Positions 22,271-34,289 of a stretch of DNA of 64,000 nucleotides are shown here, piece by piece. Position 1 is the stretch's first letter; the number at the start of each line of letters is the position of its first letter. Origin of the DNA: Mangifera indica. Taxonomy: Eukaryota > Streptophyta > Magnoliopsida > Sapindales > Anacardiaceae. The stretch is taken from NCBI RefSeq assembly GCF_011075055.1, contig NC_058155.1:1393501-1457500 (forward strand), read 5' to 3'. The position numbers and the translations under genes are program-made. A model generated the notes under the pieces. It saw only the letters and a list, made by a program, of their open reading frames with translations, had not been told where the DNA came from and searched no databases.

Positions 22271-24170
22271 GGTACAAATTGATATTTTTCACTCTTAAGG
22301 TTTTTCGATATGTAATTTTCGAATTTCATATCCATTTTTATTGTTTTAGGGTTTTTCCATATGTAATTTTTGAATTAGAAGTCTGTTTCTTTATTTTTGT
22401 GCGTTTCTAGCTCGTTTTACGATGTAATTATCGAATTTCAAATAGATTTTTGGTTTTTTATACTAAGATATTTCAACGTTTAGTTTTCGAATTTCATATA
22501 CATTTTTCTTGTTTTAAGGTTTTTGGATATATAGTTTCAAATTTCAAATTCGTTTCTTTATTTTTGTGCTTTATAGACTTGTTTTCTTATGTAATTTTCA
22601 AATTTCAAATCAATATTTCGGTTTTTTCATTTCTAAGCGATTTCAAAGTTTAGTTTTCAAAATTCAAATCTTTTTTTTTTTATTTTTGGTCATTTTAGGA
22701 TATTTTGACTTATACTTTCATATTTCCAAGCGATTTTTTAGTTTTTGATATTTTAGGGTATTTCAACGTGTAGTTTTCATATTTTAGTTCCTTTCTTTTT
22801 ATATTTGTCATTTTACTATTTTTGGATATGTAATTTTCAAATTTCAGTCTAATTTTTTTATTATTGTCATTATAGGGTATTTCTATATGTACTTCTCAAA
22901 TTTCAGATCAATTTTTTAGTTTTTGTCATTTTAGGGTATTTCAACATTTAGTTTTTGAAATTCAAGGCCCCTTTTTTATTTTTGTTATTCTAGGTTGTTT
23001 TGACTTGTAATTTTCGAATTTTCGAGTGATTTTTTGGTTTTTGATATTTTAAGATATTTTAACGTATAATTTTCGAATTTTAATTCTGTTTTCCAATATT
23101 TGTCATTTTAAAGCTTTTGGACATATAGTTTTCAAATTTTAGTCTAATTTTTTAATTGTTGTTATTTTAGAATATTTTGACATGTACTTTTCAAATTTCG
23201 ATTTGATTTTTCAGTTTTTGTCATTTCAAGATATTTCCACATTTAGTTTTCGAAATTCTGATCGACTTTTTTTATTTTTGTCATTTTAGGATATTTTTAT
23301 TTGTAGTTTTTGAATTTTTGAATGATTTTTCAGTTTTTGACATTCTAGGATATTTCATCGTGTAGTTTTAAATTTTAGTATTATTTTTTTTATATTCGTT
23401 ATTTAAGGTTTTTGGGCGCGTAGTTTTCAAATTTTAGTCCAGTTTTCCAATTGTTGTCATTCTAATATATTTGAACATATACTTTTTGAAATTCAAATCG
23501 ATTTTTCAGTTTTTTTCATTTCAGGGTATTTCAATGTTTAATTTTCAGAATTTAGGTCTAATTTTTTAATTTTGTCATTCTAGGATAATTCGATCTGTAA
23601 TTTTTGAATTTTTGAGTGATTTTTCTGTTTTTAACATTCTAGGGTATTTTAATATGTAGTTTTCTAATTTCAATTCTGTTTTTTCGATATTTGTCATTTT
23701 AAAGTTTTTGGACATGTAATTTTCAAATTATAGTTTAGTTTTACAATTGTTGTTATTCTAAGGTATTTCGAAGATTGATTTTTCAGTTTTTGTTATTATA
23801 GGGTATTTCAACGTTTAGTTTTTGAAATTCATGTCAATTTTTAATTTTAGAATTTCTGAATGATTTTTTTTATTTTAGACATTTTAGGGTATTTTAACGT
23901 TTAATTTTCAAATTTCAAATATGTTTTTTTATATTTGTCATTTAAAGGTTTTTGAACGTATAGTGTTCAAATTTAAATATAGTTTTTTCTTTGTTTCAAA
24001 TCTAAGGTAATTTCACACGTAATTTTTGAACTTCCATTCGATTTTTCTGTTTTTATCTTTCTAAGGTATTGCAATATGTAGTTTCTGAATTTTAAGTTTG
24101 TTGTTTTCTATATTTGTCATTTCCATCTTTGTTTTTATATTTGTTTTTTTATGAAATTCTTATAATTTTT
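22271..24170. repeat. AT-rich satellite with ~59-bp units in a ~296-bp higher-order repeat
   Basis: Diverged units of about 59-60 bp follow each other, each with a TCATTTTAGGGTATTT-like half and a GTTTTCGAATTTCA-like half. Every fifth unit is more alike. The variant with TTTTGGACATGTAATTTTC recurs near 22824, 23119, 23415 and 23710, about 295-296 bp apart, and once more near 23954 after a shortened repeat. So at least five blocks of a five-unit higher-order array are present, the last shortened. Open frames inside it are by-products of the T-rich repeat. Confidence 0.85.
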
Positions 24171-25715
24171 AAATTTTTTTATAGAATATTTCTTATAAAA
24201 GAAAACGGGCGATTTAAGAATCCTAGATGAGTCATGACACTTTCGAGCAAAGGTTATATGTTGTGTCTAGTGCACCGCTATATCAAAGATTAAATCTACA
24301 CTGACACCAGAGCAATTGTGGTTGTTCAAGAGGACGTGTTTTAGGCACCTCCTACGATTGCCAGATATCAAGTTTAATGGAATGTTGGTACACTCATTTC
24401 TGCTAAGATAGTTATATCGGGGCTTAGATAGAGATGAGTTTTGGTTTAGGGTAAATAGGATTGATGTGAGATTCAACTCATTTGAGTTTACATTGATGAA
24501 GAGGCTACCATTTAGCCAGATCACTACACTTTTATCATATATTCCATATGGATCTAACATAGGATTAGAGATACTATTTCTAAAGATGTCAGAAGGTGCA
24601 ATATCATGATGTAGAGCCTATTTTTTTGGCTAGGTCATAGGGGGATAACGATATCGATGTTGTCAATATGGTCTTATTGTATTGTCTGCATATAGTGTTA
24701 CTGGGAAATGATCGATAAAAAAAGGTATATGTAGAGTACCTTTAGTTGGTTGATCACTTGGATAGGTTTAATTCCTATCCCTAGAGTGTCTCAATGTGGC
24801 AGATGATGTTCAAGTCGATGTCTTAAGTAAGTGACAAAGTCTGCTCTTGCCAAATGCCTAACATGCATAAATATAACATCTACAAATTTCTCATTGCGTT
24901 CTAGATAAATGTATATTTGTTGATTACTTATATTGATTGGTAAGAACAAAAATTAATTAAATTTAACCATTAATGTTTATATTGCAGTATTTGATATATA
25001 AGACGCCTAAACACCTTGTATAATTGGGTGGATTTAATTGATGTCCATGCATCTCCACGGATGTGCAAGTAGCATACGTGAGATGTTCCTAGTTAGAGTT
25101 ATATGGGAATTATTTTCATTGGTGATAAGGTATATAATTGTTAATTGATACCTTGATTATTGCAAACAGGTTAAATTATATACCTTGATTATTAAAGAGG
25201 CTAGACTATGGTATACGGACACTGTTTTATACACGACTATGTTGGATTTGTATTCCTTCTCATCCTTTTCAGTGCCCCTCGATAGAAAATGCAGCATTTC
25301 ATGTGATTCCACTTGTTGATATACAGGTCGGTAGTCTTGAGATGTCTGAGGAGCCCATTCAGCCATTTGTTACGAAGCATACTACATGTCTTCCTATTGT
25401 TGAGACCACTGACACCATACACTTTCTTGGGGTTTAGGACCATGCTACCAATCACCCATACAAAAGTGTCCATCGACGACATCACCCATTCTATCCCCAA
25501 TAGATGTTGCATTACCCCATACAAAAGTGAGATTTCTTGTTTACGAGATGAGGTGTCTTCTTAGATGTCTTGATTAAAGCATTGTTTGACTCGTTTGAAG
25601 GACATCATCACGCATACACATCCAGCTCCAGTAGATCAAGTGACAAAGTTATATCTTATTTATTTCTTGTAAAAATTGTATTTACTTGTTTCTCTATCAT
25701 GTATATTAACTTCGT

Positions 25716-26190
25716 ATAGGTTACTCACGATGGTGTGGGACGACCTCACTCATTGACCCTTCAATTCCATCACGTCTCCCACATAGGGTCTGTAATTAAT
25801 TATTGTTATAATATTTAATATGAAATGTTGTTATTATATTTTATATGAAATGTTACTAATCAAGCTGTCATTATTATTCACATAGGGTACTGGCCATGAG
25901 GGGGTCTCGGTTGGCCCTTTGGTTACATCACCTCCCTCATATGAGGTTTGCCATTTATCGTTGTTACTATATTTTTTTTAAAATTGTTATTGATTAATTT
26001 ATTTTATATATTTTTATAGGTACTAGTCATGAGGGTGTTCCGGTTGGCCCTCCAATTGCATCACCTCCCCCATTAAGGTTTGAAAATTATGGTTGTTATT
26101 ATATTTTATATGAAATTTTATTTATCAATTTGTTATCAATATTCATATAGGGTACTAGCTATGAAAGGGTATCGATCGAGAGTTCTTTCG
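25716..26190 (+). repeat. Four tandem repeats of a mini-exon plus intron
   Basis: Units start near 25719, 25887, 26020 and 26151 (spacing about 167, 133 and 131 bp). Each has an AG|GGTACT acceptor-like start, about 60 bp encoding a segment like GTSHEGVPVGPPIASPPP, a GTTTG donor-like end, then an AT-rich piece with ATTTTATATGAAAT. The fourth unit is diverged. They lie between the DUF1985 and Ulp1 parts. Confidence 0.65.
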
Positions 26191-26497
26191 TACACATTCC
26201 CTAACCATAGATATAACGTATATTTTTATGAAATATCATTGATCAATTTGTTATTAACATTATTATGTATATTTAAATGTTTTTTTCTTCTTTTCAAGAT
26301 GAGCAGTTATGGTTAATTGCTGATGAGCGGTTATGGTTAATTATTGATATCCCCAGCTCCAGTAAAAGGGTAATTGAAATTAGTTTACAAGGGGACAAGC
26401 TATTGAAGGTTACTTCACATGAAGAGCAGGTTAGGGTATATCAATTATAATTTGTATATTTTCATATATATTGATCACTGATAATATAAAATTACTT

Positions 26498-26581
26498 TTG
26501 CAATCCATAGAAGCGGTACGGATGGTTGTTGTCAAACTTTTGCAATCCATAGAAGGGGTACGGATGGTTGACTTGACAACA
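26498..26581. repeat. Two-copy tandem repeat of ~42 bp
   Basis: Two adjacent copies share CTTTTGCAATCCATAGAAG and GGTACGGATGGTTG, with only a few differences. It creates mirror open frames on both strands that are not genes. Confidence 0.7.
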
Positions 26582-27699
26582 ATAGAGGATTCTCTCTCCA
26601 AACCTCCTCCGTCATACATCGATAATGTAACATTAACCGATTTAATTGTATTTGTTATTTAAGATTAAATATTAAATTAACAGTTTTATATTATTTTTCA
26701 ATTGGTGCAGAGTGTTCATGGTAGGGTTATTTAGAAGAATCTGTTAGTTTGCACCTCATATACAAATCTAATCAAACTGAGGGTGAAACGACAAATTCGG
26801 ATCATTCCATCTTCTATTGTAAAGTGGGCTACAACATCTGACGACTACACAGTTTATTTCATTGGAGCTTAGTCTAGAGACACTTTTTTGCAGGATTGTT
26901 GTCGAGCTATGCAAGTGGCTGACCGACGATATAACTTGTTTTTATCCATTAAATTTGGTTAAATGTTTTATATATTCGTCAAAAACTAATACAATTTAAG
27001 TTTTATATATCCATTTTAGCATGTAGATTTTTTTGGCACTATTACCTCGATATTAGCACAAGCAGTAAATTGTTATTCCACAGAGTTAAATGACAACCTG
27101 CACCTTCCTTGTGAGGCATATTAGGATGGCATTCAACAGTTGGACTACCAAACTGCTAGAGGAGTATGCGTGGCCCAAGCTTTTCACAACAATAGTTGAG
27201 GCAAATTATACCCCTGGTTTGTTTTACAAACCATGGGAGGAGGTCAATAAGGTATAGTATAATAGTGTTTCTATTATAATTTACTTTGAATTAACTTATA
27301 TACAACACGTGTATCCATTATAATTTCTCAATGTTTATAAGTTTTCATTCTTATAAACTTCGATTATATCCATTGGGTAGATAGAGTTATAGATTTTAGT
27401 GATTGGTTGATCACAATATATGACTCTAAGGTATCGTACACAAGGAGTTATAAGGGGCTTGCACAACAGATGTGACCCTACATAACATTCATACTAGCAT
27501 TATTAGAGGCAAGAAGTTTTTGGACCACTTCTGGGCATACACCACAAGTAGATCACCTAATATTCATCGAGCAGAGGGTGTCCCCTAGTAGGGCGAGAGT
27601 TTTGGGGATTGTGGTATTTTTATATTATGCTTAATAGAGTGTATGATGCTATCACGGAGCCTGGATTTTCATCGAGAGTCATCCACCTCCATGCATCAG

Positions 27700-28038
27700 C
27701 GTTTGACCTTACAGTCATATTTTTACTACATCGACTAGATCACTAATGTATATTTGTATTTATAATTGTTTATTTTACTAATTTCTAAGTTGTTATATAT
27801 GTTTATTGTATATAGTTGTGTGTTTAATATACATTGTTTATCATTATATATGGTTATGAGTTTGATTTTATTTTTTTCAATTTTTTTCCATTGTTTATTT
27901 TTTTCCCTTTTATTAATCAATATATATATATAGCCATATCTTGAACTTATCAAAATGATCAACACAAAACTTGAACCGAACTTACAATTTCTTACACAAA
28001 GTGTCACTTATTCATTATGTAATTTTTTATAGAAAAAA
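27700..28038. other. AT-rich spacer, nothing identified
   Basis: Very AT-rich sequence with a TATATATATATA run near 27920. No gene or repeat identity. Confidence 0.5.
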
Positions 28039-28850
28039 GGTGAGCTAGAAAATACTATTTACTCCAAATTGCACTACCTTACAATTTCTACAAATTAAGC
28101 CTCAAATGCAATTCCAATACATCCAAGCTTCATACACAAGTATTTATAATACCCTAAATTATCATATCATCAAGTGTTATACAAATATTGATTAAGACAA
28201 GACAATCAAAAATAGAAGAAAAAGATAGTGGCAATTTTGTAATTTCTCTGCAACTCTCTACCAAGACACCCTAAATAATACACACACACACACACACACA
28301 CTAAAATGGTGTCAAATTAGAACCCAAGCATAAAGGATAAATCCACCAACTTTGAAACTCTACCAACACTCCCCAAACACAAGTAAATCATACATTAATG
28401 AAACGACAAAATGTTCACTCTAACAATTACATAAATAATGTTTATTATAATAACTATATAATTAAAATATTATTCACACTAAATATATTACATTGCATAT
28501 GAACACAAATACTCATGTGAAACATTAATCAAAGTATATCGACTACGTATCATTTTAACAAATATAAAAATCATATATTTAATAAAATGAAATAGAAGGG
28601 TGAGCTAGAAAATACTATTCACTCCAAATTACACTACCTTACAATTTCTACAATTTATGCCCTAAATGCAATTCCAATACATCCAAGCTTCATACACAAG
28701 TTTTTATAACACCCTAAACTATTATATCATCAAGTATTGTATAAATATTGATCAAGACAAGACAATCAAAAATGGAAGAAAATAGCAGTGGCAATTCTAT
28801 AATTTTTCTACAACTCTCTACCAAGACACCCTAAACAATACACATACATC
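28039..28850. repeat. Tandem duplication, period 560 bp (second copy truncated)
   Basis: Bases 28039-28280 recur at 28599-28850 with the start GGTGAGCTAGAAAATACTAT and the end CTCTACCAAGACACCCTAAA. The first copy continues with a CA microsatellite (about 28279-28301) and 300 bp of AT-rich DNA. The second copy ends at the gypsy remnant. Confidence 0.8.
28279..28301. repeat. (CA)n microsatellite
   Basis: About eleven CA dinucleotides in a row, inside the first 560-bp unit. Confidence 0.9.
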
Positions 28851-28856
28851 CTTCAA

Positions 28857-31800
28857 ATCAGAATATAGATATCAAATGGAAACCAAGTTTACAATAGTTT
28901 AATATTGGTAAAGGAGGCAATTTTCCTAAAAAGTTGTGCCATACTCATGGACCTAATAATCATGGACATGTCAAACTTCGATGTGATATTAAACATGGAC
29001 TTCTTGAGTGGAAATAGACTACAAGAAGAAGAAAGTTAGATTTAGTATGGACGATGGCAAACAGTTCACCTTCAGAGAGGGTTGAATCCTCAACATGATG
29101 ATTAACAGTGTCTAAGCTAAAAAGATGCTAAGTAAGAGGTGTATGACGTATTTGGTGCACATGATTCAAAAATCAGCAAAGATAGTTTTACTCATAAAAG
29201 ATACTTTAATTGTGTGAGAGTTTCCAGATGTATTCCTTGACAGTCTTCTAGGGTTAATACTAAAGAGGGAGTTAGAGTTTAACATTAAGTTGGTCTTGAG
29301 AACAACATCAATTTCTAAAGCCCTCTATAAAATAACCCAACCAAATTATAGGAACTAAAGAAATAATTACAGAAATTGTTAGATAGAGGTAAGTTGGATA
29401 TGTTCATAGGATGGTTGAGGTCATATGTAGCCAAAATTAATGATGAGAGATAATCCTCCAAAGAATTTTTTAGAGGCCCTCAATCAAGTACTAAAATTTG
29501 AGACCATGAGATAATGCATGGTCGGAGACAAAGAGTTGTTAGAGGAGCCTGCACCACCAACCTTGGTATAGAGATAAATTTAGTTGACTATTAGTGGTAA
29601 TCAAGAGGGAGGCAAAAAAAATAGTCTTAGTAGAGATAGTGCAGTCCAATTTAAGAATAAGAAAAACTAAAAAGGTAAGAAATAGAGAAAAAGAAAAGTA
29701 GCCCAAACATAATGATTCCCTTCCATGTCACAAATATTGTAGGAGGCATACAAACGAGTGTTTAGTTGGACAAAAGGTATGCTACAGATGTAAACAGTTG
29801 GGACATTTTGCCAGGTAGTGTATAACCCCAACAAAGTAGACAAGTAGGAAAGGATAGGCCTGAGTATTTGCAGCTACACAAACACATACAAATGTTAACC
29901 CTACAATTGTGATAGGTCAATTATTATTTCATACTTGTCTTTAATATGTTTTAGTTGACTCTAGTGCTAAACATTGTTTTATTGCTAGAGGCATAGTTAA
30001 GAGATTAGGACTGGAGCCTTCAGTCATCCTCTAGATTAGAATAGAGATGTCAAATGGAAACCAGATTTATAATATTTTAATGTTAGTAAAGGAGACAATT
30101 TTCCTGAAAGGTCGTATGATAGCCATAAACCTGATAATCATTAACATTTTAGACTATGATATGATACTAAGCATGGACTTCTTGAGCAGAAATATACTAT
30201 AGGAAAAAGAAAGTTAGATTTAGTATAGATCATGGTGAGTAATTCACCTTTGGAGATAATCAAATCCTTAACATGATGATTAGTAGTATCAAGGCTAAAA
30301 AGATATTAAGTAAGGGTTGTATGGTGTATTTGGTGCACATTGTTTAGAAATTAGCAAAGATAGTTTTAGGTGTAAAAGATACTTCAGTGATGCAAGAGTT
30401 TCCAAATTTATTCCCTATAAGCCTTTCGAGGATAACACTAAAGAAAGTTGGCCTCGAGAACAATACTAATTTCTAAAACCCCCTACAAAATAACCCTAAC
30501 CAAATTGTAAGAACTAAAGAAATAGTTACAAGAACTATTGGATAATGGATTTGTTAGACCGAGCCACTTATCATGAGGTGTATCAATCATTTTCTTAAAG
30601 AAGAAAGATGTACTAATAAGGATGTGCATTGATTATAAGGAGTTGAATAAGGTGACAATGAAGAATAAGTATCCACTCTTAAGGATTGATGATTTATTTA
30701 ACTAGCTCAATGTTCTCTAAGATAGATTTAAGGTCAAGGTATCACCAAGTCAGAGTAACAGCGTAAGATATACCTAAGACTACCTTCAGAACTAGGTATG
30801 AGCATTATGAGTTTGTGGTCATGCCTTTCAGATTAACCAATGCCTCGATAGTGTTTATAGACTTATGAATAAGTTGTTCCAAGATTGTCTAGATAAGTTC
30901 TTGGCAGTATTCATTGATGACATCCTAATCTACTCTAGAACTTGAGAAGAACAAAAACAACACTTGAGATTTGTGCTCTAGAGGTTAAAAGAGACGTAAT
31001 TGTTCACAAAGTTCTCTAAATGTGAGTTTTTATTAGATAAAGTATCATTTTTTGGTTATGTGGTTTCAACAGATGACATATCACTAGACCCTAGCAAAAT
31101 TAAGGTAGTGCTCGAGTTGTAGAGACCTATGATAGCTAAAGAGGTAAAAAGTTTTCTGGGATTGATAGGCTATTGCAAACGCTTTGTTAAAGAATTCGTT
31201 AAGTTAGCTCAACCTTCACAGAGTTGACATTTAGAAAGATTCCTTTAAGATAATCAGATTTTACAAATAGAGTTTCCAAGAATAAAAAAAGAGATTGACC
31301 TCATCTCTCATCCTTGCCTTACCAGAGAAGTGAGTTAGATGAATGTGTTACAAATATCCTCAGGTATGATATTGTCATTTAACACAACATATCATACCTA
31401 AATTGATAGATAGATTGTGAGAGTTAATCAAGTGATCGAGGACATGTTGAGGGCTTGTTGTCTAGAAAGAAGATTGAGTTAGATAGATGTGTTGTTGTTG
31501 ATAGAGTTTGCTTATAATAATAGTTACAAGACAACCATCAAGATAACTTCTTATTAGGCTTTGTATGACAGAAGATGTAGATCACCATTGCACAGGAATG
31601 AGATAGAAGAGAAAGATGCCTTAGCTAAATTATTGGGACCTGATTTGATAGAGGATGATTAAAGATGTGAGGATGATCAAAAAGAGGATGCAATCAACCT
31701 AAGACTGTCAAAAGAGTTATGTAGATAAGATGAGACATGATACTGAGTTTCAAGAAGGTGGTAAAGTGTTTATTAGAGTTACCCCTATTGGCATGTTAAG

Positions 31801-32156
31801 GTATTGAAGTTTGTAGGTAAGGTTGCCTACTAGCTTGCACTACTATCGAGCATGGATTGCATTCATAACATGTTCCATGTATACTTGTTATGTAAGTACA
31901 TCAGTGACCCCACCTATATGCTTAGTGTTAGGGATGTCGAGTTAGATGATAATCTAGTCTACGAGGAATGTCCAATTCAGATATTAGACAATAAGTTAAA
32001 AAGCTCAAGCATAATTAGATTCCCTTAGTCAAGGTTCTTTGGAGAAATAACTGAGTTGACGAGGCCACATGGAAGGTTAACCATGATATGCGATAAAGGT
32101 TACCATATCTATTTGAGTGAATTTTGAAGATGAAATTCATATTAAAAATGGAGGAT
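28857..32156 (+). mobile_element. Decayed Ty3/gypsy gag-pol
   Basis: Bases 28857-29390 are an extra copy of the protease-to-RT segment that recurs at about 30030-30545. Then follow a gag tail with a CCHC knuckle near 29780 (CYRCKQLGHFAR) and the protease near 29950 (VDSSAKHCFIARGIVKRLGL, DSGAT-type site altered). RT covers about 30540-31200 with an intact FIDDILIYS core near 30915 and the thumb FSKCEFLLDKVSFFGYVV. Integrase remnants are at 31380-31600 (EFAYNNSYKTTIK). The integrase C-terminal part near 31870-32130 includes NMFHVYLLCKYISDPTYML. A purine-rich AAAAATGGAGGA precedes the LTR. RNase H is mostly deleted and stops are frequent; dead. Confidence 0.85.
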
Positions 32157-34278
32157 TGTAACACCCAAAGGAAAGTCTAAGGGCATTTCAGTCTTTTTTC
32201 TTTTTTTAAATACAATGGTTAATGACTTTCAAGGGTATATGCTCGTGTATAAAGATATACATGACCGTTTATGGTTAGCAAAATGTCAATTAGTGGATCA
32301 TATTATGATTGTGGTAAAAAAAAAGGTTGCCTTAGTTATATAACTAGACATATGGTCATGCATAGTCTATACAAGCAAATGTATCACGTCTTGGAGATAA
32401 AATAAAAATGTGGTAACCCTAACTCTCTTTTATTATCTCTCATAATTATAAAAATCAGATAGTATGAGAGAGAAGGGGTATTTTCATTGCCTGTGAAATC
32501 GACGAAATTACCATAGTCGTGCAAAGGAAATGTTTTCATTGGAATCCAAGTAAATGGAGTGGTTTCCCTTGTTTAATCATGTAATATTTGGAATGTTTCT
32601 ATTATATGCATGATGTAGGGATGTTTAGATATAGTAGTGCTGATCGAGTTGATGGAATTGATGATAATATGTGAACATGAAGAGTTATATGCTTGCTTAA
32701 TCTATTGATTGTATGAATGTTTAAGTTTTGATTTGATTGATGCATTAGAGCTATGTATGTGTACTTTGATTAAATAAATTGTGTGAATATCATGATTTGG
32801 GTATGTAGAGACTTACATGTGTGCCTTAGAAGAAATAATCTTATCAGAATTACAATCAAAGAAACATAAAAACCCTAAGGTATGATTTCCAGATTGTAAC
32901 ACACGACCATGTATGATGCTCCAAAAAATTTTGAAAGTTTGAAAATCCTGCGCTAATTATAAGGGAAGATATGCATAACTGTGTGATTTGAGACACATGC
33001 CTTTGTATGGCTTTCCAAAAGTGGATGACATGTATCGAAAGACACGTGGCTTACACATGTGGATCATTATTTACAAGATTATGTCCAAATTAACTATTCG
33101 TGTGCATTTACTCTATGGACGATTATGTGTTGAGTGACATACGCTTATGTATATCAGTTAGAAGGCACATAGGTGTGGGTAGAGAAACACATGACCATGT
33201 ACCCTTAGACAAAGAAAAAAGAGGATTATACCCTTAGGCTATGTGCATAGAATGAAAAGGGTTAAATAAGAAAAGTAATGAGTTATTGAGGATAAGGAAT
33301 TTAATAAAGATATAGATAAGGTGCCCAACTGTGTGAACAATAAAACAAACTCAAATCAAGTTAAATTTGAGTTGAAAGTCAATAAACTTAAGGCTAGTGT
33401 CACATAACTAGATAGTCACCAACTATGTGCATAAGTGACGTTAATTGTGGAAGCAATAAAGTTGGATACCTATGAGATGCATCATGCATTCTACACCAAA
33501 GTGCATAGCCACATAGTTCAGTTCATGTGTGTGTAGTAAGGATGTGGCTTTTAGATATTTCTCTTGTGATCAATGAGATGCACTACATATGTACCAGAGG
33601 TAAGGGTTACTCTGGATGATTAGTCAGTAGTTTGGATCAGCTTATGTTGTAAGAGAATGAGTTGATATCATAGATTTTCTTGTGTGATCAGGGTGTCTTA
33701 GTTAGATAGCCTAATAGGCTATTTGGCATGTGCATAAGGCACAATTGTAGCTTTCACCAGGGCATCGAATATAACGATTTCAGCTTGGGTCTTTACAACT
33801 TTCGTGGATAATCAATGTCAAGGCACCAAGGTGTCATAGTGTGATCACATTTAACTTACAAATGGAATGCAAGTTTTACCATCAGTTATTTATAATAGTT
33901 TTGGGTGTCGAAAGACCACCACTTATTAAGTTTTACTCATATGTTTCCTTTCATATGTTTACAGGTAGAGGTGAGTAACAGGGTAGACGAGGGATCTAGT
34001 GGTCTAGTTAACAGCTACACGAGGAGAGGAGTCTTTTGTTAATAAGCTTTTTTTAGATATATTATTATTATTATTATTATTATTATCATCATCATTGTTG
34101 TTAATATTTTCAGACACATGGTATTATATAAGTATTAATTAATAAAGTTGTTTTTATTATATCACCCTTTTATATGATGTATAATTATGATCATGCATTA
34201 AAGTTTTCAAATAGTTCAGTTGTGCATGTCTCTTTTGGTATATTTCCATCAGGGGTATGTATCTAGAAAGTAATGTTT
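32157..34278 (+). repeat. 3' LTR of the gypsy element (family A), right end truncated
   Basis: It begins TGTAACACCC directly after the purine tract. It can be aligned by eye over about 2.1 kb with the minus-strand sequence 46410-44338, e.g. both have CCTTAGTTATATAACTAGACA-like and TTTGGTATAT blocks. It includes an ATT microsatellite at about 34059-34086. Similarity stops near 34278, where copia E begins. Confidence 0.8.
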
Positions 34279-34289
34279 CATATTTGAAT

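Larger units (their letters stand above)
24200..27690 (+). pseudogene. DUF1985 / Ulp1-protease gene remnant of Mutator-like element type
   Basis: Near 24270-24400 the plus strand encodes KIKSTLTPEQLWLFKRTCFR and LLRLPDIKFNGMLVHSFLLR, then FWFRVNRIDVRF with LMKRLPF and, near 24755, LVDHLDRFNSYP with SVSMWQMMFKSM. These resemble the DUF1985 domain, which in plants accompanies Ulp1-like C48 peptidases in Mutator-like elements. From about 26870 a second part resembles the peptidase: IHWVDRVIDF with the His codon at 27371, IYDSK with Asp at 27422, and FGDCGIFIL with Cys at 27610. His and Cys are in different frames, and stops occur in both domains, so it is broken or has lost introns. Sequence in between may be intronic. 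Mobile-element origin is inferred; I see no MULE transposase and no secure terminal repeats. Confidence 0.7.

Noticed and set aside
22450..22748. Phe-rich open frames
   Set aside because: By-products of the T-rich 59-bp satellite.
25157..25564. Open frames on both strands between DUF1985 and Ulp1
   Set aside because: Overlap each other on opposite strands and show no family match; more likely intronic or decayed sequence.
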